DNA of 12,270 nt from Azohydromonas lata NBRC 102462 (GCA_945878385.1 CAMCTE010000060.1:1-12270), one strand, 5' to 3'. Counted from the first letter of the stretch, positions 1 through 6,952 are shown. Numbers and translations are program-made. Notes: generated by a model not told the origin, from the letters alone.

Positions 1-118
1 TGCGAACCGCGATTTCGGCTGGGCCATCGAGCGCCGCAGCCAGGCAGCGGCGCACGAAGGCGCGGCCCAAGATGGCGCGGTGTCGGGCGTCGGCCTGTTG
101 CAGAGAAAGATTCAGCAT
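1..118 (-). CDS. ybeY: YbeY endoribonuclease, N-terminal fragment (cut by left edge)
   Basis: The first 39 codons of a gene that runs off the left edge. The visible protein begins MLNLSLQQAD and continues to a segment ending EIAVR, which matches the start of betaproteobacterial YbeY as I remember it. YbeY is a zinc-dependent endoribonuclease used in 16S rRNA 3'-end maturation and ribosome quality control. The zinc-binding histidine motif lies near the C-terminus and is outside the window, so activity cannot be judged here. The gene sits 48 bases downstream of phoH on the same strand, the common phoH-ybeY order, which supports the call strongly. The ATG (complement of 116-118) has no clear Shine-Dalgarno sequence; translation may depend on read-through from phoH mRNA. 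Confidence 0.8.
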   Translation of the reverse strand, partial: MLNLSLQQADARHRAILGRAFVRRCLAAALDGPAEIAVR

Positions 119-166
119 GTGCAAGGGCGTTGCAGCGGACGGAGTTCCAGTGGCCGTGCAGGGCGC

Positions 167-1171
167 TCAGCGACCGCCGCGGCCTGCGGCCCCCCGCACG
201 GCCGAATGGCCGCGCGCGTCGTCATAGGCCTGAACAATGCGGGCCACCAGGGGATGCCGCACCACATCACCAGCGGTGAATTCGGTGAAGGCGATGCCCT
301 CCACGCGGCGCAGCACGCGCCACGCATCAAGCAGGCCACTGGTGATGCCGCGGGGCAAGTCCACCTGGCTGGTGTCGCCCGTGATCACCGCCTTGGAGCC
401 GAAGCCGATGCGGGTGAGGAACATCTTCATCTGCTCGGGCGTGGTGTTCTGGGCTTCGTCCAGGATCACGAAGGCGTGGTTCAAGGTGCGGCCGCGCATG
501 AAGGCCAGCGGCGCAATTTCAAGCAGGCCCTTCTCGAATGCCCGGGTCACGCGGTCAAACCCCATGAGTTCGTAAAGGGCGTCGTACAAGGGCCGCAAAT
601 AGGGGTCCACCTTCTGCGACAGGTCGCCCGGCAAAAAACCCAGCCGCTCGCCCGCTTCCACCGCCGGGCGGGTGAGCACGATGCGCTGCACCTGCTGGCG
701 CTCCAGGGCGTCCACCGCGCAGGCCACGGCCAGAAAGGTCTTGCCCGTTCCGGCAGGGCCCACCCCGAAGGTGAGGTCATGATTCAGGATGTGGTGCAGG
801 TATTCGACCTGGTTGGAGGTGCGGCCCTGCAGGTCGGCTCGGCGGGTGTGCAGCGTGGGTTGGGCCGGCAGCGCAGCGGGCTCAGCGGTTGATCCTTCTC
901 TCGGCTGCAATGCCTGGGCCGCTTGGCGCAGCAACCAGTGAAAGCGTTCGGCGGGCAACTCGCCCTGGCGGGTGTGGGCACTGATTTCATCAAGCACCGA
1001 TGCCGCCCGCTGGGCAGCCCCGCTGTCGCCTTCAATGCGGATCAGGGCCGCACGCCGCAACAGGCGGACACCGCAGGCCTGCTCGATGGCGCGCAGGTGT
1101 TCATCCAGCGGACCGCATACGCGCAGGACGGCAGCGGCGTCTTCGTTGGGGAGTTGGTGCTGAAGGATCAA
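167..1171 (-). CDS. phoH: PhoH family ATPase (PhoH-like, YbeZ type)
   Basis: A predicted cytoplasmic P-loop NTPase of about 334 residues. With the start chosen here, Walker A is GPAGTGKT at residues 138-145 and Walker B is VILDEAQN at 235-242; both are intact, followed by the conserved ITGDTSQVDLP segment at 263-273. The family is linked genetically to YbeY and RNA metabolism, and ybeY follows directly. The start is uncertain. The TTG at 1171-1169 gives MILQHQLP, aligning with the usual MILRH-type N-terminus of relatives, but it has no Shine-Dalgarno sequence. In-frame ATGs at 1315 and 1318 would add about 48-49 Arg/Pro/Ala-rich residues without family resemblance, and the frame stays open to 1663. 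Residues 10-120 are more divergent than the ATPase core. Confidence 0.9.
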   Translation of the reverse strand: MILQHQLPNEDAAAVLRVCGPLDEHLRAIEQACGVRLLRRAALIRIEGDSGAAQRAASVLDEISAHTRQGELPAERFHWLLRQAAQALQPREGSTAEPAALPAQPTLHTRRADLQGRTSNQVEYLHHILNHDLTFGVGPAGTGKTFLAVACAVDALERQQVQRIVLTRPAVEAGERLGFLPGDLSQKVDPYLRPLYDALYELMGFDRVTRAFEKGLLEIAPLAFMRGRTLNHAFVILDEAQNTTPEQMKMFLTRIGFGSKAVITGDTSQVDLPRGITSGLLDAWRVLRRVEGIAFTEFTAGDVVRHPLVARIVQAYDDARGHSAVRGAAGRGGR

Positions 1172-1421
1172 GGGCTGGGGTTGCGAAGGGTGCGAAGCGG
1201 GATTGTCGCCCCGCGCGGCCCGGCGCGCGCGGCTGCGGGCATCGACGCTCGCCTTGGGGGTATGGCGACAAAGTGCCGCTGGCCGCCGCTCAAGCTGGCC
1301 CACAATCTGACGCATCATGCAATGGCAGCACATGAGACGGCGCAATGCGCTCGGGTACGGGGAGGGCCGCAGTGGACCGAAGCCGGTCACAGCCTTCACG
1401 CCTTGGCCGGTACAGGCGCTG

Positions 1422-3338
1422 ATGCGGGGGCTGCGGGCCCCAAGGTGCCTGTTGGGGCTGTGGGGGCTGTGGCGCCTGTGGGGGCTGATGGTGGCCTGCC
1501 TGGTGCACGGCCTATTTCCCGGCTTTGCACAAGCCCAAACACTGGACATCCAACGGGCACAACGCTGGACGCTGGACGGCACGCTGGAAGTGGCAGATGT
1601 GCGGCTGCCCGACCTGCAATTGGCGCGCGAATTGACCACGGCGCAGGGGCGCCGATACCGCATCGAGTTCGACCGGGCGGCTTTGACGCGGGTGCTGGAC
1701 GAGGACCGCGGCCTACCGGTTTCAGACCGTCAGGCGCCCGTGGGGCTGTACATCGAACGCGCCTGCAGCGACCTCACCGTTCGGCTCAACGGCGTACTGC
1801 TGCACCGCAACCTGCGCCCTGAATTCAACCGCTTTCAGGATTGCTACGGCCCTCAGTTGGTGAGCGTGCCCTGGCCTGTCCTTCGCGAAGGCGTCAATGA
1901 GCTGGAACTGGAGGTCAGCGGGTGGCCGCTGGCCTGGGTGTCCACGGCGCGGCGAGCCATGGGTTTATCGGACCTTCGGCTGGGCGACTTTGAGGAACTC
2001 AAGGCCCTGCACCGCAAGGAAAAAGTTCTCAGCATGGACCTGCCGGCCATCGTCAGCGGCGCACTGCTGCTGCTGGGCCTGCTGACCCTGTGCCTGATGG
2101 CCTTTGCGCCACGCCAGCGCCATCTGGCCTACTTTGGTGCGGTGACCATTTTGTGGGCGGCCATCAATGCCCGAGGGTGGTGGAGCCTTCCGGTGGACAG
2201 CCCGGTGCTGCGCGAAGGATTGCTGGTGGTGATGGTGGCCGCAGTCAGCTGGGCCTATCAGCGCTTCGTGCTGCTGTATGCGGACCTGCAGGTGAAGTGG
2301 CTCGACCGCTTCGGCACGGGGCAGCTGGCGCTGATGCCGCTGCTGGTGGCTGCCGCCGGTTCGGACCGGCTGTTTTCCGTGACCACTTTCGGCAACCTGT
2401 GCGCGGCGGCGCTGGTGGGCGGCAGCACGATCCTGTTCCTTCTTCACGCGATGGAAACCCGGCGGCGCCCGATGAAGGGCATGGCTGCGGTGTTCACCCT
2501 GGGGCTGGTGATGGTGCTGTTGGAACTGGTGGTGGGCTTGGGGCTGGTGGAAGCACAAGCCACGCTGCCCTTGCGTTGGGGCATACCGCTGTGCCTGGTG
2601 TTGATCGGTGCCCTGCAGATGATGGAGTTCGGGCGCCAGGCACACCTGCTGGAAGGCATGCAGCGGCAGTTGGAACAGAAGATCGAACTGGCCAAGGAAG
2701 AGATCGAGGCCAACTTCACCCGGCTGGCTGAAGACCGCATCGAGAAGGTGACTTCGGTGGAGCGCAAACGGATTGCAGCAGACCTGCACGACGACTTGGG
2801 AGCCAAATTGCTGACCATCGTGCACACCAGCCGCAGTGACCGCATTGCGGCCTTGGGGCGCGAGGCCCTGGACGAGATGCGTTTGAGCGTGCGCGGGCTG
2901 ACGGGCCGGCCGATGGAGCTTTCGGAGGCACTGGCAGACTGGCGCACCGAGGCCATGACGCGCCTGGCCCCCACGGGGATCGAACTGGAATGGCCGCTGC
3001 AGCTGGAGGACTTGCCGCAGGTACTGGGCGCGCGCACCATGGTGCAAACCACCCGCATCCTGCGCGAGGTATTCAACAACCTCATCCGCCACAGTCAGGC
3101 CAGCAACTGCACCGTTCAAACCCAGGTGCACACGGACCACCTGACCATCGAGATCCGGGATGACGGCGTGGGCTTTGAGATTGAACGCCTGGGCGCACGG
3201 CAAGCCGGGCTGGGCCTGCTGAACATGCAGCACAGGGCCCGGCAGTTGCAGGGCGAGTGCCTCATCCGATCAGAACCCGGGCAAGGCTCGCATGTGCGCC
3301 TGAGTTTGCCGCTGCAGGTGGCCGCGCCCACGTCATAA
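1422..3338 (+). CDS. Membrane sensor histidine kinase, 7-TM type with HisKA_3/HATPase_c
   Basis: A sensor kinase of about 638 residues. In order: signal peptide (1-38, cleavage after FAQA); extracytoplasmic domain (about 39-205) with two cysteines near 115 and 141 that could form a disulfide; seven hydrophobic segments (about 207-228, 235-254, 266-286, 298-313, 320-343, 352-376, 384-402); a coiled-coil linker (about 408-447); the dimerisation H-box ERKRIAADLHDDLG with the phospho-acceptor His near 456; then the ATPase domain with N-box asparagines near 552-553, G1 box DDGVGF and G2 box GLGLL. This is the NarX/DesK-like kinase class, and the partner is the LuxR-type regulator downstream. The ATG at 1422 was chosen because it places a basic n-region before the hydrophobic core; the frame is open upstream to 1317 (673 residues). 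The signal sensed is unknown. The layout resembles 7TMR-DISM proteins, but I cannot confirm that family. Confidence 0.87.
   Translation: MRGLRAPRCLLGLWGLWRLWGLMVACLVHGLFPGFAQAQTLDIQRAQRWTLDGTLEVADVRLPDLQLARELTTAQGRRYRIEFDRAALTRVLDEDRGLPVSDRQAPVGLYIERACSDLTVRLNGVLLHRNLRPEFNRFQDCYGPQLVSVPWPVLREGVNELELEVSGWPLAWVSTARRAMGLSDLRLGDFEELKALHRKEKVLSMDLPAIVSGALLLLGLLTLCLMAFAPRQRHLAYFGAVTILWAAINARGWWSLPVDSPVLREGLLVVMVAAVSWAYQRFVLLYADLQVKWLDRFGTGQLALMPLLVAAAGSDRLFSVTTFGNLCAAALVGGSTILFLLHAMETRRRPMKGMAAVFTLGLVMVLLELVVGLGLVEAQATLPLRWGIPLCLVLIGALQMMEFGRQAHLLEGMQRQLEQKIELAKEEIEANFTRLAEDRIEKVTSVERKRIAADLHDDLGAKLLTIVHTSRSDRIAALGREALDEMRLSVRGLTGRPMELSEALADWRTEAMTRLAPTGIELEWPLQLEDLPQVLGARTMVQTTRILREVFNNLIRHSQASNCTVQTQVHTDHLTIEIRDDGVGFEIERLGARQAGLGLLNMQHRARQLQGECLIRSEPGQGSHVRLSLPLQVAAPTS
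1449..1484 (+). repeat. Four tandem 9-bp units inside the kinase signal-peptide coding region
   Basis: Four consecutive 9-base units are visible: CTGTTGGGG, CTGTGGGGG, CTGTGGCGC and CTGTGGGGG. They are in frame with the kinase and encode Leu-Leu-Gly, Leu-Trp-Gly, Leu-Trp-Arg and Leu-Trp-Gly, forming much of the hydrophobic core of the signal peptide. A change in unit number would alter core length without a frameshift. The repeat is directly seen; variability is inference. Confidence 0.8.
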
Positions 3339-3382
3339 GGGCAGGATGAGGCCAGGGCCGGCCGCGACGCGGAATGAATTCA

Positions 3383-3407
3383 CGCAGCATGGACAATCCA
3401 CGCTGCG
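3383..3407 (+). other. Imperfect inverted repeat between kinase and regulator genes
   Basis: CGCAGC (3383-3388) and TGGA (3390-3393) pair with TCCA (3397-3400) and GCTGCG (3402-3407) around a CAA loop, with one A/C mismatch. It lies in the 129-base gap between the kinase stop and the regulator start. A second GCTGCG at 3422-3427, followed by TTTT (3428-3431), could compete for the same left arm. This could be an RNA hairpin, an attenuator or a protein-binding site; the role is unknown. Confidence 0.5.
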
Positions 3408-3467
3408 GCGCGGCCCGAAAAGCTGCGTTTTGAGTCAACATCGTTCCACCACCCCACCGATCCCGCC

Positions 3468-4115
3468 ATGAAGTCCATCCTGCTCCTTGAAGATCTGGCT
3501 GAAATCAGGGCCTGGCTCTCTGAACTTGTCTCGCGCGTCTTTCCCCAGGCGCAGGTGATGGAATGCGCCCGCATTGAACATGCGCTGGACTTCGTCAACC
3601 GCCACAAATTTGATCTGGCCCTGGTGGACCTGGGATTGCCCGATGGTTCAGGTGTCACGGTGGTGGAGCGACTGCGCGAAGTGCAGCCCGATGCGCAGAC
3701 GGTGGTGGTCACGATCCACGACGACGACGACCACCTGTTCCCTGCCCTGCAAGCCGGCGCGTTCGGCTACATCCTGAAAGAGCAGACCCGCGAACAGATC
3801 GAGGAGCAGTTGCAGCGCATCAGCCAGGGCGAGCCACCGCTGTCGCCTTCGATCGCGCGGCGCGTGATCAGCCACTTCAAGGCCGCCCCGCAGCCGGCGC
3901 CTGCTGACATTCCCAAGGTGTCGCTGACCGAGCGGGAAACCGAAGTGCTGCTGCGGGTGGCCAAGGGCTTTACGCTGCCCGAGATTGGTGTGCAGTTGGG
4001 GCTGTCGCGCCACACCATTGCCGACTATGTCAAGCAGATCTATCGCAAGCTGAACATTTCCTCCCGCGCCGAGGCGGCGTTGGAAGCGCAGCGCCTGGGC
4101 ATCTTCCGCTCCTGA
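3468..4115 (+). CDS. NarL/FixJ-family response regulator (REC + LuxR-type HTH)
   Basis: A 215-residue DNA-binding response regulator. The receiver domain occupies about 1-115: acidic pair E8/D9, phospho-acceptor D54 in ALVDLGLPDG, switch Thr T82 and conserved K104, all present. The LuxR-type helix-turn-helix lies at about 150-215 (LTERETEVLLRVAKG, then the recognition region LSRHTIADYVKQIYRKL). Length is typical for the family. It lies 129 bases downstream of the histidine kinase on the same strand, so the pair is very probably a cognate two-component system; phosphotransfer to D54 should control DNA binding. There is no strong Shine-Dalgarno before the ATG. HDDDDH at residues 84-89 is unusually acidic for this stretch. 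Target genes cannot be read from the window. Confidence 0.93.
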   Translation: MKSILLLEDLAEIRAWLSELVSRVFPQAQVMECARIEHALDFVNRHKFDLALVDLGLPDGSGVTVVERLREVQPDAQTVVVTIHDDDDHLFPALQAGAFGYILKEQTREQIEEQLQRISQGEPPLSPSIARRVISHFKAAPQPAPADIPKVSLTERETEVLLRVAKGFTLPEIGVQLGLSRHTIADYVKQIYRKLNISSRAEAALEAQRLGIFRS

Positions 4116-4153
4116 GGCGCAGGCGCGCCGAAGTTCCCCGCTACCATGTGGGG

Positions 4154-4726
4154 ATGATTGGCCGCATCGCTGGCGTTTTGCTGGAAAAAGCCCCACCCCG
4201 CATCCTGGTGGATGTGCAGGGCGTGGGGTATGAATTGGAGGTGCCCATGAGCACCTTCTACAACCTGGGGGCCCTGGGCTCCAACGTGGCCCTGCTCACG
4301 CACTTCGTGGTGCGCGAGGACGCGCAGTTGCTGTTCGGCTTTCTGACCGAGGGCGAGCGGCGCACCTTTCGCGAACTGGTCAAGGTCAGCGGCGTGGGCC
4401 CGCGCACCGCGCTATCGGTGCTCTCGGGCTTGAGCACCGAGGAACTGGCGCAGGCCGTGGCGGCGCAAAGCACCGCGCGGTTGGTCAAGGTGCCCGGCAT
4501 CGGCAAGAAAACCGCCGAGCGGCTGCTGCTGGAGCTCAAGGGCAAGTTCGATGGAGCCGGGATGCCGGCGCAGACGCTGGCCGACGACCACCAGGGCGAT
4601 GTGCTGCAGGCCCTGCTGGCCTTGGGTTACAGCGAGAAGGAAGCCGCTGCGGCCTTGAAGACGATGCCTGCGGGCCTGGGCGTGAGCGAAGGCATCAAGC
4701 ATGCGCTCAAGGCGCTTTCGCGATGA
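4154..4726 (+). CDS. ruvA: Holliday junction branch migration protein RuvA
   Basis: RuvA, 190 residues, the usual length. It binds Holliday junctions as a tetramer and loads the RuvB motor during recombination repair. The N-terminus MIGRIAGVLLEK is the canonical start of the OB-fold domain. Helix-hairpin-helix segments follow at KVSGVGPRTALSVLSG and KVPGIGKKTAERLLLELKGK, and the C-terminal RuvB-interacting domain is visible from DVLQALLALGYSEKEAAAAL onward. The start was set at ATG 4154, the family-typical position, rather than the in-frame GTG at 4148 two codons upstream. The gene lies 38 bases after the response regulator and 41 bases before ruvB, so it may be co-transcribed with both. No strong Shine-Dalgarno is present. 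Confidence 0.97.
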   Translation: MIGRIAGVLLEKAPPRILVDVQGVGYELEVPMSTFYNLGALGSNVALLTHFVVREDAQLLFGFLTEGERRTFRELVKVSGVGPRTALSVLSGLSTEELAQAVAAQSTARLVKVPGIGKKTAERLLLELKGKFDGAGMPAQTLADDHQGDVLQALLALGYSEKEAAAALKTMPAGLGVSEGIKHALKALSR

Positions 4727-4747
4727 GCCGCGGCTGCCGCCGCTTGG

Positions 4748-4767
4748 GGCTCGGGCACACTTGAGCC
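4748..4767 (+). other. Small hairpin abutting the ruvB start codon
   Basis: GGCTC (4748-4752) and GAGCC (4763-4767) are perfectly complementary. In RNA the stem could extend by two G-U pairs (GG 4753-4754 with UU 4761-4762), leaving a six-base loop. The right arm ends directly before the ruvB ATG, which lacks a recognisable Shine-Dalgarno. It could modulate ruvB translation or be chance in GC-rich DNA. Confidence 0.35.
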
Positions 4768-5829
4768 ATGACGATCCAGACCGATGAGTTCGGCAGCCCG
4801 CCGCCAGCCGCTGCGCGGATGGTGAACCCGGGCAACACCAGTGCACGCGAAGAAGCCCTGGAGCGGGCGCTGCGCCCCAAGGAACTGCAGGAGTATGTGG
4901 GGCAGGTCAAGGCACGCGAACAGCTGGAGATCTTCATCGGTGCGGCCCGCAAACGCGAAGAGGCGCTGGACCATGTACTGCTGTTCGGCCCCCCGGGGCT
5001 GGGCAAGACCACGCTGAGCCACATCATCGCCGCCGAATTGGGCGTGAACTTGCGGCAGACCTCGGGCCCCGTGCTGGAAAAGCCCAAGGACTTGGCGGCC
5101 ATCCTGACCAATCTCGAGAAGAACGATGTGCTGTTCATCGACGAGATCCACCGCCTGTCGCCGGTAGTGGAGGAAATCCTGTACCCCGCACTCGAGGACT
5201 ACCAGATCGACATCATGATCGGTGAAGGGCCTGCCGCGCGCAGCATCAAGCTGGACCTGCAGCCCTTCACCCTGGTGGGCGCCACCACGCGCGCCGGCAT
5301 GCTCACCAACCCGCTGCGCGACCGCTTCGGCATCGTGGCGCGGCTGGAGTTCTACACGGCGCAGGAACTTGCGCGCATCGTGCGGCGGTCGGCCGGGCTG
5401 CTGAATGCGCCCATCGAGGAAGACGGCGCGCTGGAGATTGCGCGGCGTTCACGCGGTACGCCACGCATTGCCAACCGCTTGCTGCGCCGCGTGCGCGACT
5501 ATGCCGATGTGAAGGCGCAGGGGCGCATCACCCGCGCGGTGGCCGACGCGGCGCTGGGCATGCTGGATGTAGACCCCCAGGGCTTTGATGTGATGGACCG
5601 CAAACTGCTGGAAGCGGTGGTGCACCGCTTTGATGGTGGGCCCGTGGGCTTGGACAATGTGGCCGCGGCCATCGGCGAAGAGCCGGGCACCATCGAGGAT
5701 GTCATCGAGCCCTACCTCATCCAGCAGGGTTTCCTGCAGCGCACCCCGCGGGGCCGGGTGGCCACACAGGCTGCATGGCGCCACTTGGGCCTGATGCCGC
5801 CGGCGGCCAAGGGCGAGTTGTTCGAATAG
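4768..5829 (+). CDS. ruvB: Holliday junction branch migration helicase RuvB
   Basis: RuvB, 353 residues, the hexameric AAA+ motor that drives branch migration with RuvA. Walker A is GPPGLGKT at residues 74-81, Walker B is DEIH at 125-128, sensor 1 is in GATTR at 171-175, and PLRDRFG at about 182-187 carries the arginine-finger region. The C-terminal winged-helix DNA-binding domain covers roughly the last 75 residues (RFDGGPVGLDNVAAAIGEE through the QGFLQRTPRGR region). All catalytic motifs are intact. The first 20 or so residues are a Pro/Ala-rich variable tail, normal for the family. The gene follows ruvA by 41 bases in the standard ruvAB order; ruvC is not in the window. Confidence 0.98.
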   Translation: MTIQTDEFGSPPPAAARMVNPGNTSAREEALERALRPKELQEYVGQVKAREQLEIFIGAARKREEALDHVLLFGPPGLGKTTLSHIIAAELGVNLRQTSGPVLEKPKDLAAILTNLEKNDVLFIDEIHRLSPVVEEILYPALEDYQIDIMIGEGPAARSIKLDLQPFTLVGATTRAGMLTNPLRDRFGIVARLEFYTAQELARIVRRSAGLLNAPIEEDGALEIARRSRGTPRIANRLLRRVRDYADVKAQGRITRAVADAALGMLDVDPQGFDVMDRKLLEAVVHRFDGGPVGLDNVAAAIGEEPGTIEDVIEPYLIQQGFLQRTPRGRVATQAAWRHLGLMPPAAKGELFE

Positions 5830-5840
5830 GGCCGCTGAAG

Positions 5841-5855
5841 GCCGCTCACCGCGGC
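5841..5855. terminator. Possible weak hairpin between convergent ruvB and phosphatase genes
   Basis: GCCGC (5841-5845) and GCGGC (5851-5855) are complementary around a TCACC loop. The structure sits where ruvB and the minus-strand phosphatase gene converge (16-base gap) and overlaps the phosphatase stop codon. There is no T-run on either side, so intrinsic termination is doubtful. Confidence 0.25.
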
Positions 5856-6502
5856 AGCGTCTCGTGGATTTCGTCGGCTGAGGGTTCGCCCTCCAGGTGC
5901 CCCACATCGGCCCAGCCCACCAGCGTGAGCACATCACCGGCACGCAGCAGGCGGTTGATGCCGGCGTTGGCCATCCCCCAAGTGCGCGGTGCGTTCAAGG
6001 CCTGCCCCGTGGCCGCGCGGTACAGGCAATCCAGCACACCCCCGTGGGCGACCATCGCCACCGCCTGACCCTCGTGGGCCGCGGCCAAACCATGCACCGC
6101 CTGTACGCAGCGGTCGTAGAAAGCCTGCAACGCTTCGCCCCCAGGCGGGCCGAAGCTGGGGTCGCGCTGACGCCAGCGTTGGGCCGCTGCGGGCCACTCG
6201 GCCTCGATGTCGGCGAAGGTGCGCCCTTCGAAACTCCCGAAGGCCCGCTCGCGCAGGCGGGTGCTGACCTGCACCGACAAACCACAGGCCTGGGCCACCG
6301 CCAGCGCGGTGGCGTGCGCGCGTTGCAGGTCGCTGGAATACACCGCCTGCAGTCCTTCCTCGGCCAATGCGGCGCCCACCCTTTGCGCCTGCCAACGGCC
6401 CCGTCCGTTGAGCGCGATGTCGGTGTGGCCCTGGATCCGCGTTTCAGTGTTCCAGTCGGTTTCGCCGTGCCGGATGAGCACGATGCGGGTGGATTGCTGC
6501 AT
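5846..6502 (-). CDS. Histidine phosphatase family protein (phosphoglycerate-mutase-like, GpmB/CobC type)
   Basis: A 218-residue member of the histidine phosphatase superfamily, cytoplasmic as no signal is seen. The phospho-histidine motif is RHGET at residues 11-15 (H12). Further active-site residues expected from the family are visible: R61 in SSDLQRA, E85 in RLRERAFG and H153 in VAHGG. The set is complete, so it should be an active phosphatase or mutase. The substrate cannot be told from sequence; annotations range from GpmB-like mutase to alpha-ribazole phosphatase and broad phosphatase. The ATG at 6502 puts the RHG motif at the usual distance; an upstream extension to 6571 overlaps the preceding gene and looks spurious. 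It starts 2 bases after the DUF1840 stop, implying translational coupling. Confidence 0.92.
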   Translation of the reverse strand: MQQSTRIVLIRHGETDWNTETRIQGHTDIALNGRGRWQAQRVGAALAEEGLQAVYSSDLQRAHATALAVAQACGLSVQVSTRLRERAFGSFEGRTFADIEAEWPAAAQRWRQRDPSFGPPGGEALQAFYDRCVQAVHGLAAAHEGQAVAMVAHGGVLDCLYRAATGQALNAPRTWGMANAGINRLLRAGDVLTLVGWADVGHLEGEPSADEIHETLPR

Positions 6503-6504
6503 GC

Positions 6505-6825
6505 CTACACGCCCCAGACGATGGGATGCCCTTCGGCATGGCTGCGGCGCATCATTTCGCGCATGGGCCACAAGCGCTGGCGCAAGCTCACTTCAGGCCG
6601 GCGAATGGATTGGCCTTGGGCCTTGGCCTCTTCCTCGGCATGCTCGAGCATGGCTTCTTCCTGCTCGATGGCCTGCTCCAGTTGCCGCATCAAGGCGGGC
6701 AGGTCGTCGCGTTCGAAGATGCCTTGTGCGGCGGGCTCGCGGCCCAGCACTTCCAGCAGGCGGCGGCCCGCCGGTTCAAGCATGACCAGATCGGCAGCGG
6801 CGCGGGATTTGAATTTGTAGAGCAT
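6505..6825 (-). CDS. DUF1840 domain-containing protein
   Basis: A 106-residue protein matching, by remembered pattern, the DUF1840 family of Betaproteobacteria. It begins MLYKFKSRAAADLVML and has the conserved GIFERDDLPALMRQLEQAI region followed by a strongly acidic coiled-coil-like stretch (about residues 52-68, rich in Glu and Ala). The C-terminal region (RQRLWPMREMMRRSHAEG) is predicted helical. There is no signal peptide or membrane segment. No biochemical function is established for the family to my knowledge. The ATG at 6825 was preferred over one six codons upstream because GGAGG lies about 5 bases in front of it on the minus strand. It is the first gene of a two-gene unit with the histidine phosphatase. 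Confidence 0.9.
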   Translation of the reverse strand: MLYKFKSRAAADLVMLEPAGRRLLEVLGREPAAQGIFERDDLPALMRQLEQAIEQEEAMLEHAEEEAKAQGQSIRRPEVSLRQRLWPMREMMRRSHAEGHPIVWGV

Positions 6826-6885
6826 GAAGCCTCCGGGCTGCATTGTCGGCGCGCACGCGGGCGGGTGTTGGGGCTCGCTCAGGAA

Positions 6886-6914
6886 TTGCCCCTTTCGGCA
6901 AAAACTCCTAAAAT
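6886..6914 (+). promoter_or_regulatory. Probable sigma-70 promoter of pcaIJF
   Basis: TTGCCC (6886-6891) and TAAAAT (6909-6914) are separated by exactly 17 bases and stand out as an AT-richer island. Transcription would begin near 6921, giving a leader of about 40 bases before pcaI. The -35 lies in a small inverted repeat, TTGCC (6886-6890) with GGCAA (6897-6901). Confidence 0.65.
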
Positions 6915-6952
6915 GTTCACCATTAGATCATTTGTTCTTTATTAGAACATTT
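6911..6952. promoter_or_regulatory. Candidate operator: nested repeats before pcaI
   Basis: Three copies of one half-site are visible. ATTAGATCATTT (6922-6933) and ATTAGAACATTT (6941-6952) are direct repeats with one mismatch, 19 bases apart; AAATGTTC (6911-6918) is the exact inverse of GAACATTT (6945-6952). A perfect palindrome TGTTCT-N5-AGAACA lies at 6933-6949. The cluster covers the predicted -10 and start region of the pca promoter, a position suited to repression. The regulator is not encoded here; IclR-, LysR- or MarR-type regulators commonly control such operons. Confidence 0.6.

Noticed and set aside
1172..1663. Long open N-terminal extension of the phoH frame on the minus strand
   Set aside because: It is Arg/Ser/Pro-rich with no domain signature and lies mostly antisense to the kinase coding region; the likely family N-terminus begins at 1171.
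923..1822. 299-codon plus-strand open frame across phoH and the kinase start
   Set aside because: Low-complexity Ala/Gly/Arg protein with no motif; it overlaps two well-supported genes.
1965..3233. 422-codon open frame antisense to the histidine kinase
   Set aside because: Composition is His/Gln/Pro-rich as expected from the complement of GC-biased coding sequence; the sense frame has complete kinase motifs.
4142..4156. ATG at 4146 just before ruvA as a start or leader peptide
   Set aside because: It gives only three codons (ATG TGG GGA) before TGA, in another frame; the MIGRI start at 4154 is family-typical.
5897..6820. 307-codon plus-strand open frame antisense to the phosphatase and DUF1840 genes
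   Set aside because: The minus-strand genes have catalytic motifs, a Shine-Dalgarno and tight spacing; the plus frame has none.
6933..6949. LexA/SOS box reading of GTTC-N7-GAAC before pcaI
   Set aside because: It does not match the CTG-N10-CAG form usual in Betaproteobacteria, and a catabolic operon is not an expected SOS target.
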